DNA from: Prochloraceae cyanobacterium
GTDB lineage: Bacteria; Cyanobacteriota; Cyanobacteriia; Cyanobacteriales; JASJDA01
DNA length: 60,817 nt
Reading direction: 5' to 3'
Assembly: GCA_030065755.1 (NCBI GenBank)
Contig: JASJDA010000015.1
Span: 1-60,817 of the forward strand
Shown here: positions 54,930 through 60,817 of the stretch, piece after piece
How positions within the stretch are numbered: the stretch's first letter is position 1
Layout of the letters: each line of letters starts with the position of its first letter
The notes under the pieces: model-generated
The model's input: the letters and a program-made list of their open reading frames with translations, nothing else
What the model was told of the DNA's origin: nothing
Database searches by the model: none
Position numbers and translations under genes: made by a program

Positions 54930-57266
54930 TTAAGATACTGTTTTTTTAGATTTTTCCAAATTTTCTTGATAAATCCACTCTAAATTTAAATACTGCTGCA
55001 AATATTTCAGTAATAGCTCTTCGTCAATGGGTTTGGGCAAAAAGACATTACAACCAACAGTGAGACTTTTCTTCTCCATTATCTCTAAGGTAGAAGCAGA
55101 ATGAGCAATAACTGGGGTATTTTTAAATTCTGGTCTTTGTTTTAGATCTGAGACCATGGTCAGTCCCGTTTGACATGGCATCAATAAGTCGGTCAAAATC
55201 AGATCTGGCTTCAGAGAAATTGCTACTTCCAATCCCTCTTGACCGTTAACTGCCTCTGTAATATTAAAGCCAAGAGGTTCTAGAATCTTGAGCAGAAGGT
55301 CGCGATTTTCTTTGCGGTCGTCTACTAGTAAAATCTGACGAGTATTTCCCTCATAACCTAATATCTGAGATTTATTATTATGCTTTTGTGATATTTGCTT
55401 ATCTAGTTTTTGTTCTACAACATCAACTTCTACAACATCAAAGGCGGCATCAAACCAAAAAGTAGAACCACGACCTAATTGGCTTCTTACTTCGATCTTG
55501 CTTCCCATCAACTCAACTAATTTCTGGGATATGGATAAACCCAAACCCGTTCCTTTAGCTCGATTGATGTTATCTCCCGCTTGCTCAAAAGGTTGGAATA
55601 TTTTCTCTAATACCTCTTTTTTCATGCCAACCCCTGTATCGATGACTTCAAACCTAATGGTTTTTTGCTTAGTTTTCTCGTTGGCTTCACTATTAGGCAC
55701 GAGACTAACTTTGAAAGTTACTTCACCCAACTCGGTAAATTTGATTGCATTACCCAAAAGATTTAGTAAAACCTGTCGCAGTCTTTTAGAGTCAGCTAAA
55801 ATTGCAGATGGTAAGTCAACACCACTTTCATAACATAGAGCAATACCTTTTTCTTTTGCTTCCGCCTGAAACAGTTCTACTATTTGAGAGAGAAAAGAGT
55901 ATAAGTCCACCTGAGTCAAACTCAACTCCACCTTATCGGCTTTAGTTTTAGAGAAATCTAAAATGTCATTAATTAGGATCAATAGATGAGATCCACTTTG
56001 TTTAATAATTCTGAGATCGAGGAGTTGGGATTGTTCGAGATTGGGCGCTCGCAGTAATATTTTGGTATAGCCTAAAATTGAGTTAAGAGGGTTGCGCAGT
56101 TCGTGGCTGATATTGATGAGAAAATTGTCTTTGGCTTGATTTGCCGCCTCTGCAACCTCTTTAGCTTTTTTTAGTTCGACAGTGCGCTCTTGTAGTTTGT
56201 CGAAGGAACTTTTTAAGTTGCTTGTCATCTGAGCAAAAGAGTTTGCCAGAATTCCTAACTCGTCCCTCCGCTTAACATTAACTTTGAGATCCAATTGACC
56301 CTCAGAAATTCTCTGAGCGGCTTCACTCAGATTAGTAATTGGCTTAATTAGACGATTAGCCAACAACCAAGTTAAAACACTTACTCCTAAAACTGTAACT
56401 GCAGTCACCAACAAGGCTAAACCCAGAAATTCGTTTTCGCTGTTGAGAAACTCTTCTTTTTCCTGAAGAATTACAATACCCCAGCCATTGTCTAAACGAA
56501 TACTATGAGAAATCCAATCGACACCAGAAGATTCGTCCATAAAGGGTAACTGACCATTATTACCTTCCAAAAGGTTTTTTACAGGTGGATAGTTACTCAA
56601 GTTTTTCAGTTCTTTTCCAGTGAAGAATTTTGAATCGGGATCGGCCAATACCATACCGTTGCTATCGACTACTAAGGCATAACCTGTTTTCCCAAACTTT
56701 ACTTGACTTACTTGCTGAGTCAGAGTGTCGATATCCGTACATATTGCCGCTACGCCTATTATTTTTGAAAAGTTCTGGCGAATCGGTGCTGACATACATA
56801 AAGCTGGTTTGTTAACAGTACGGCTAATTAGAGTTTGATAGGTAATATCATGACCTGCCAGAGCCCCTTTAAACCAAGGTCGATCGCCGCGATAGCCTCC
56901 TGGTTTCTTATTATCACTTCGAGCTACGATTTGACCGTCAATGTTAACAGTGACAGCTACATAGATATGTTTGTAGTTTTTTGCCAATTTAATTAGCGCT
57001 GGTTTTTGTCTGTTGGGGTTCGTGCTGATAATATCTGGTTGTTGGCTGAGGTTGCTTAGAGCTAAGATATTTAATTCATTGGATCTAGATACAGCTTCAG
57101 CCAACATATTGGCTTTTAAACTCAAATTTTCCTCAGCTTCGGTGCGAATTGTTTTCGTAGCTCGATCGCTTGCATAGAAGATAGCTAGCAAAATTAACGG
57201 TATAATGCCCCCTAATACAACCAGAGGCATCCGCAATCGCAAACTCTTAAATAACAATACCTTCAT
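54930..57266 (-). CDS. Hybrid sensor histidine kinase (Cache-HAMP-HisKA-HATPase-REC)
   Basis: 778 residues. Transmembrane helices near 12-30 and 284-306 enclose a periplasmic double-Cache sensor with KPGGYRGDRPWFKGAL and KPALCMSAPI; HAMP follows (310-362), then HisKA with H388 in NISHELRNPLNS, an ATPase domain with FEVIDTGVGM and GTGLGLSIS, and a C-terminal receiver with D693 in LILTDLLMP. The ligand is probably a small molecule, as in other Cache sensors; no response regulator gene is adjacent, so phosphotransfer partners lie elsewhere. Confidence 0.93.
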   Translation of the reverse strand: MKVLLFKSLRLRMPLVVLGGIIPLILLAIFYASDRATKTIRTEAEENLSLKANMLAEAVSRSNELNILALSNLSQQPDIISTNPNRQKPALIKLAKNYKHIYVAVTVNIDGQIVARSDNKKPGGYRGDRPWFKGALAGHDITYQTLISRTVNKPALCMSAPIRQNFSKIIGVAAICTDIDTLTQQVSQVKFGKTGYALVVDSNGMVLADPDSKFFTGKELKNLSNYPPVKNLLEGNNGQLPFMDESSGVDWISHSIRLDNGWGIVILQEKEEFLNSENEFLGLALLVTAVTVLGVSVLTWLLANRLIKPITNLSEAAQRISEGQLDLKVNVKRRDELGILANSFAQMTSNLKSSFDKLQERTVELKKAKEVAEAANQAKDNFLINISHELRNPLNSILGYTKILLRAPNLEQSQLLDLRIIKQSGSHLLILINDILDFSKTKADKVELSLTQVDLYSFLSQIVELFQAEAKEKGIALCYESGVDLPSAILADSKRLRQVLLNLLGNAIKFTELGEVTFKVSLVPNSEANEKTKQKTIRFEVIDTGVGMKKEVLEKIFQPFEQAGDNINRAKGTGLGLSISQKLVELMGSKIEVRSQLGRGSTFWFDAAFDVVEVDVVEQKLDKQISQKHNNKSQILGYEGNTRQILLVDDRKENRDLLLKILEPLGFNITEAVNGQEGLEVAISLKPDLILTDLLMPCQTGLTMVSDLKQRPEFKNTPVIAHSASTLEIMEKKSLTVGCNVFLPKPIDEELLLKYLQQYLNLEWIYQENLEKSKKTVS

Positions 57267-57910
57267 CTAAAAAAAAGTTCCTTGAATAATAAATTGATTT
57301 GCAGAAATGTTGAAAGCTAAAATATAACTTTACGTATCAAGTAATAGCTATCTTCTCAAAAGAAATCGCTAACAGTATTTTACTATTTTATTCATCGAGT
57401 GAATACAAGTTATTTCTTGACACATACAAGCTTGAAGATAGTATATTTCATTTAATAAATGATCTCTGAATTCCGCGAACTATTCTATAATTATTTTGTG
57501 ATATAATTATAGAACTGTCAATTTCGTGAAATACAAATGAAATATTGAATCTTTCGCAAAGTTTCTGCAGAGAGATTTAAGCGATTTTTTGGTGTAAAAC
57601 AAATATTCAGAATTTTATCAGATCGATATAGAAATCAGCATCGACACTTTGGCTTAAGAAGCAATTTAATTGTAGGGATTTATAATTATCAATTAGCCTT
57701 ATAAATATGTTAATTGTTCGTATTCGGCGATCGCCACTTGTCTGAGGCACTAACCAACCCAGAATCGATTCAATTTTCATTATTTGAGTTGCTTGAATAG
57801 ATAGGAATCTCCGTACTTCCAGGGCGGAGAGGACGGAGATTTATCTTGGATGGGTTATTAGGTAAACGGCAGCAGGCGGCTTAAATTTAATTTAGTATCT
57901 ATTTGCTTTG
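57267..57910. other. AT-rich intergenic region with one hairpin
   Basis: No gene recognised. ATCTCCGT (57807-57814) pairs with ACGGAGAT (57833-57840) about 70 nt beyond the FkbM stop codon. On the minus strand it could serve as terminator for fkbM, but no strong T-tract follows. Confidence 0.4.
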
Positions 57911-58696
57911 TTATCTCCAGAAGTAATGTAATGATAAACGAGACGAGTGAGAATTCTTTATTTTTAACTGTTTTTGTCTGGGAAATTCTGTTCCCAAAAT
58001 ATTTAGGCAACGCTCGGCATCGCAGATGTCATGATGTATCTCAAATATTGCACATCTAACCTTTTTCAGTAAATGCTGATGGTAATTTTCTAAAAAGCTT
58101 AACTCAGAACCTTGAATGTCACTTTTTAGCAGGTCTATTTCTCGGTCAGATTTGCACAAATCATTAAGATCGATATATTTTACCTGACTTTTACGCTCTG
58201 ATAAGTTGTTACTAAATAGAGAATTGGTAATGTGAAAGTCAGATTCAAAAATTTTTCCAACTCCCTTTGGTTCCCCAATTAATCCGTGAATAAGTTGTAG
58301 CTTTTTACTAAAATGTGGCTCTTGGTCAATTCTCTGTTGCAGCTCTGAATAAACAGACGGACTTCCTTCTACAAGAACGCCACGGAAATCAATTTCAGAG
58401 TTGTTATGCTGGAGTATTAAATCGGCTACTTTAATTGTGAAAAATCCAACGTTAGCACCTAGGTCTAAAAATGTGAATTTATCGGGATTGACCCTAGATT
58501 CTAAAGCATGTTGAATCGATGTATCATACTCTCGATCTACGAAAATATCATTATAAGCTTTCCATTCAGCATGACTTTTAACTTTCACAGTTAGCCCAGA
58601 GTACAACTTCCACTCTAGATTAAGTTTTTGCCAAATCTTAGAAAGTTCGTAAAGTTCAGAATTTGGTAGTTCTTCAACTAATTTTTTACTGTTCAT
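57911..58696 (-). CDS. FkbM-family methyltransferase
   Basis: 261 residues, class I fold. FLDLGANVGFFTIKVADLI (motif I), then KSDIQGSELSFLENYHQHLLKK and AIFEIHHD, the FkbM pattern in which the D-x-x-G-x-E segment binds the substrate. Family members O-methylate sugars or polyketides, often in surface-glycan loci. No neighbour gives the acceptor. A weak inverted repeat follows the gene at 57807-57840. Confidence 0.85.
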   Translation of the reverse strand: MNSKKLVEELPNSELYELSKIWQKLNLEWKLYSGLTVKVKSHAEWKAYNDIFVDREYDTSIQHALESRVNPDKFTFLDLGANVGFFTIKVADLILQHNNSEIDFRGVLVEGSPSVYSELQQRIDQEPHFSKKLQLIHGLIGEPKGVGKIFESDFHITNSLFSNNLSERKSQVKYIDLNDLCKSDREIDLLKSDIQGSELSFLENYHQHLLKKVRCAIFEIHHDICDAERCLNILGTEFPRQKQLKIKNSHSSRLSLHYFWR

Positions 58697-58948
58697 TTTC
58701 TTTTTAAATTATCTGATGTTACCTCATTGAACTTAAGCGATAAAGTATTTACTACAAACCCGCATCCCGCAGCCCTATCTTTAGCCCACAAATATTTTGT
58801 TTTTGCTTATAAATAACTTAATTAATTTGAACTAAATAGTATAGGTAGATAATAGAAACTTACCATTATATATACATTTAACCTATAAACGGTCTTTGCT
58901 AAGTAGTTTCTTAGACGAACATGTAGGTTTAGCTAGATCGACTAAAAA

Positions 58949-59521
58949 TTAAGCCCAATCTCCGTAAGGAACTTTCGTAAAGGACTTAATTTCAATCCCG
59001 TGACCAGAGGGGTCTTTTACGAACATGACGTATTGCTCGTGACGTTTACCAATAAACCTTAAGTGTGCTTCGACAATAAACTCAATATTAGAAGCTATAA
59101 GACGCTCTTTTATCCTTTCAAATTCTTCAAAAGTCACAGCAGCTCCAAAGTGGGGAACTGGTACAGTTTCCGCTTCGACTTCTCGTTCGATATTCTCGGT
59201 ACTGTAGCCAGGTACTTCATGACAGGTAAGTTGACAGCCATAAAAGTTAAAATGAACTGATGATTTATTGGTGCGGCGTTCTTCAACGCCAAGGATATCT
59301 TTGTAAAAGTGTCGTGTTTTCTCAAGATTGTCGACACACATTGATAGATGGAAGGAAGTTCTCACTGATAAGTTTTCTGTTTTTACATGTCGTGTTTTCT
59401 CAAGATTGTCAACACCCATTGAGAAATGAAAGGGAGCTATCGCTGATTTAGCAGTATTAATTTGCTTGTGTTTATCTTTACTGGTGTAAGTATAGTTGAC
59501 CTGTTTGTTGTGAAAACGCAC
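58949..59521 (-). CDS. VOC (glyoxalase/bleomycin-resistance-fold) protein with N-terminal duplication
   Basis: 190 residues. The VOC domain (residues 56-180) opens FHLSMCVDNLEKTRHFYKDI and ends FVKDPSGHGIEIKSF, with metal-ligand-like H and E positions in FHLS, CHEVP and HGIEIK. The preceding 55 residues are not standard: FHFSMGVDNLEKTRH (32-46) repeats FHLSMCVDNLEKTRH (58-72) with a period of 26 residues. The 26-codon repeat is visible in the DNA as well, so the extension arose by duplication. The usual family start would be near residue 55. Substrate unknown. Confidence 0.82.
   Translation of the reverse strand: MRFHNKQVNYTYTSKDKHKQINTAKSAIAPFHFSMGVDNLEKTRHVKTENLSVRTSFHLSMCVDNLEKTRHFYKDILGVEERRTNKSSVHFNFYGCQLTCHEVPGYSTENIEREVEAETVPVPHFGAAVTFEEFERIKERLIASNIEFIVEAHLRFIGKRHEQYVMFVKDPSGHGIEIKSFTKVPYGDWA
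59311..59448. repeat. 78-bp-period direct repeat inside the VOC gene
   Basis: 59311-59370 and 59389-59448 are direct copies, with the first 22 bases identical and the later bases partly diverged. The 78-bp offset is 26 codons, so the duplication keeps frame. Confidence 0.85.
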
Positions 59522-59537
59522 CTGATATTTCTCCTTT

Positions 59538-59621
59538 TTGATAGTTTTCCTAGTTGAATAGTTTGCCTAGTTGAATAGTTTGCCTAGTTGAATAGTTTGC
59601 CTAGTTGAATAGTTTTCCTAG
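59538..59621. repeat. 17-bp tandem repeat upstream of the VOC gene
   Basis: Five units of TTGAATAGTTTGCCTAG: a 16-bp variant at 59538-59553, three exact copies at 59554-59604 and a one-base variant at 59605-59621. They begin 16 nt upstream of the VOC start codon and could affect its expression. The rest of 59622-60019 is AT-rich and without a gene. Confidence 0.9.
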
Positions 59622-60019
59622 TTGCTTATAGTGCTTATTTAATAACTCGACTGTAGTAACGAATTGTAAACAAGCCTATTAACATAATAGTAGTTTATGC
59701 TTAACCTATGAAATAATTACAAAAATTCTTGACACCATTTTTTGCTATAACTACGAAAACGAGATTTTAAAAATCTTGTAGCGCTTCTAGTCTTATCTGA
59801 GATAAGATATCTATTGTTTTTTGATAAGATGAAGCGTTCGATATCTTTAGTTAACTTTTGCAAGAGATTTATTATAAAAAATTGAGAAAGTCTTGTTACT
59901 TATCTTTCTAGTATTAACAACTCTAGCTTTTTGAGAACAATTTGCGAGACTACTTTAATATAAAAATCTTAAACTAATCTTCTCTTCTTTATATTTTTTG
60001 CTAACTAAACCTATTTTTT

Positions 60020-60493
60020 TTATTCCTTGGGTGCTGTTTCAGATTGATTAGCTTTTAAGATATAAGGTTTTCCGTACCTGACTTTAAATTGTTTTCTTAA
60101 AATTCTCCATACTCCATCGTAAGTATAGCTTATCCCTCTTGTTTCTTCTATATAAGCTCTAATATCTCTAAGGGTATAGCCTTTTCCTTCTATTTCTTCT
60201 ATGATTTGTAACCATTCTCGATCGCTAATATATTTTTTTCTACCTCTTTCATTGTATTTGTCTTTTAATCCTTCAATTCCAGCAAAATTCCAAATATCTA
60301 CCCAATTATAAATAGTTCTATGAGCTACTCCTATAATTTTAGCTACTTCAGTAGCTTTGTAACCAGAATAAAGCATTTTAATGGCTAAAAGTTTTTCTTT
60401 AACTCTAGGGTTAGAGCAGTCTTTGTGTAATAAGGTTATTTCTTCTTTACTGATATCTCCTCTGAGTGTTTTTACCACGTGCGATCGCTCCAT
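60020..60493 (-). CDS. IS630-family transposase OrfA (N-terminal DNA-binding part)
   Basis: 157 residues with two helix-turn-helix units: VKEKLLAIKMLYSGYKATEVAKIIGVAHRTIYNWVDIW, then a winged region GYTLRDIRAYIEETRGISYTYDGVWRILRKQ. This is the IS630 OrfA layout; OrfB with the DDE residues normally follows, but the 400 nt after the stop codon (toward 59622) contain no such frame. It is therefore an orphan or truncated element and probably inactive unless complemented. Confidence 0.82.
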   Translation of the reverse strand: MERSHVVKTLRGDISKEEITLLHKDCSNPRVKEKLLAIKMLYSGYKATEVAKIIGVAHRTIYNWVDIWNFAGIEGLKDKYNERGRKKYISDREWLQIIEEIEGKGYTLRDIRAYIEETRGISYTYDGVWRILRKQFKVRYGKPYILKANQSETAPKE

Positions 60494-60684
60494 TTTGTCA
60501 TTCAGGTATTATTATAATATTTTTTGCAACTATTTTATCGACTAATTAGATTAAAATTCTGATTATGCATTTCAATTTGTAGGACAATTTTAGTATGAAG
60601 CTAAAAGCATTGATTTAAAATACAATAAAATTTGTCGATCGCACGTGTTGATTAAACAATGCTATTTATGGGATTTCGATCGAG

Positions 60685-60811
60685 CTAGAACACCGATTCA
60701 GTAATCCCAAAAGCTATTTTTCCAGACATAGATTCAAGGAAATCTAGCATTTTCAGAAACAACGAAACCTCTGAATTGGAATGGATTCTGAATAGTGAAT
60801 CGGTGTTCTAG
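60685..60811. mobile_element. TA-flanked MITE-like element with perfect terminal inverted repeats
   Basis: CTAGAACACCGATTCA (60685-60700) and TGAATCGGTGTTCTAG (60796-60811) are exact reverse complements. Taking TA as the target duplication, the element is 60688-60808 (121 bp) with 13-bp ends GAACACCGATTCA. No ORF inside. TA target sites are characteristic of the IS630/Tc1-mariner group, and an IS630 orfA lies just 190 nt away. Confidence 0.75.
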
Positions 60812-60817
60812 AACTAA

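Overview
The window reads as a chromosomal stretch of a cyanobacterium. Pointers are the many GCGATCGC-type HIP1 sites, heptamer short tandem repeats, cyanobacteria-typical families (DUF3531, DUF2808, a DUF2949-like protein), menD for phylloquinone synthesis and a class I ketol-acid reductoisomerase. Base composition is AT-rich. No tRNA, rRNA or CRISPR array was recognised.

Layout. 1-2.9 kb: the end of a nucleoside hydrolase gene, a heptamer microsatellite, a vapBC toxin-antitoxin pair divergent from a Roadblock/LC7 gene across a perfect palindrome, then PEBP-like and NTF2-like genes. 2.9-14.7 kb (all minus strand): a first surface-glycan block with an FG-GAP lipoprotein, a GT39/ArnT-like membrane glycosyltransferase, a Wzx-like flippase, a hexapeptide acyltransferase, an extended SDR epimerase, a PHP-like/methyltransferase fusion, a YdjM-like membrane protein, glpD and a GT4 glycosyltransferase split into two ORFs. 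14.7-21.5 kb: an IS110-like remnant, a second nucleoside hydrolase, a small two-gene unit (DUF2949-like plus a 34-residue ORF) ending in an intrinsic terminator, a gene-poor kilobase, an alpha/beta hydrolase, DUF3531, Nudix and ilvC.

21.5-37.3 kb (all minus strand): a second, larger exopolysaccharide cluster with a complete Wzy-type set: O-antigen ligase/polymerase-like protein, Wzz-type co-polymerase, Wza-type export protein, Wzx flippase, two sulfotransferases, GT4, GT2, an Alg13/Alg14-like split glycosyltransferase pair and an MsbA-like ABC exporter. This content predicts a sulfated exopolysaccharide, comparable in kind to the xss (synechan) cluster of Synechocystis PCC 6803. A GH5 glycanase with lectin-like repeats and RTX repeats sits between the Alg14 and Alg13 halves and is followed by unusual large inverted repeats.

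37.4-60.8 kb: a Cys-rich small protein plus membrane protein, menD, two unrecognised AT-rich genes before a PAS-GGDEF-EAL protein, DUF2459 and a PNPOx-like protein, a 47-residue small protein with a strong ribosome-binding site, a GH15-like protein next to a pstB fragment, DUF2808, a TnpB remnant whose right end supplies the stop codon of a beta-propeller/transglutaminase protein, a P-type Ca2+-ATPase, a hybrid histidine kinase, an FkbM methyltransferase, a VOC protein with an internal 26-residue duplication, and an IS630 orfA remnant next to a TA-flanked MITE-like element. Much of the last 13 kb carries footprints of mobile elements and rearrangement.
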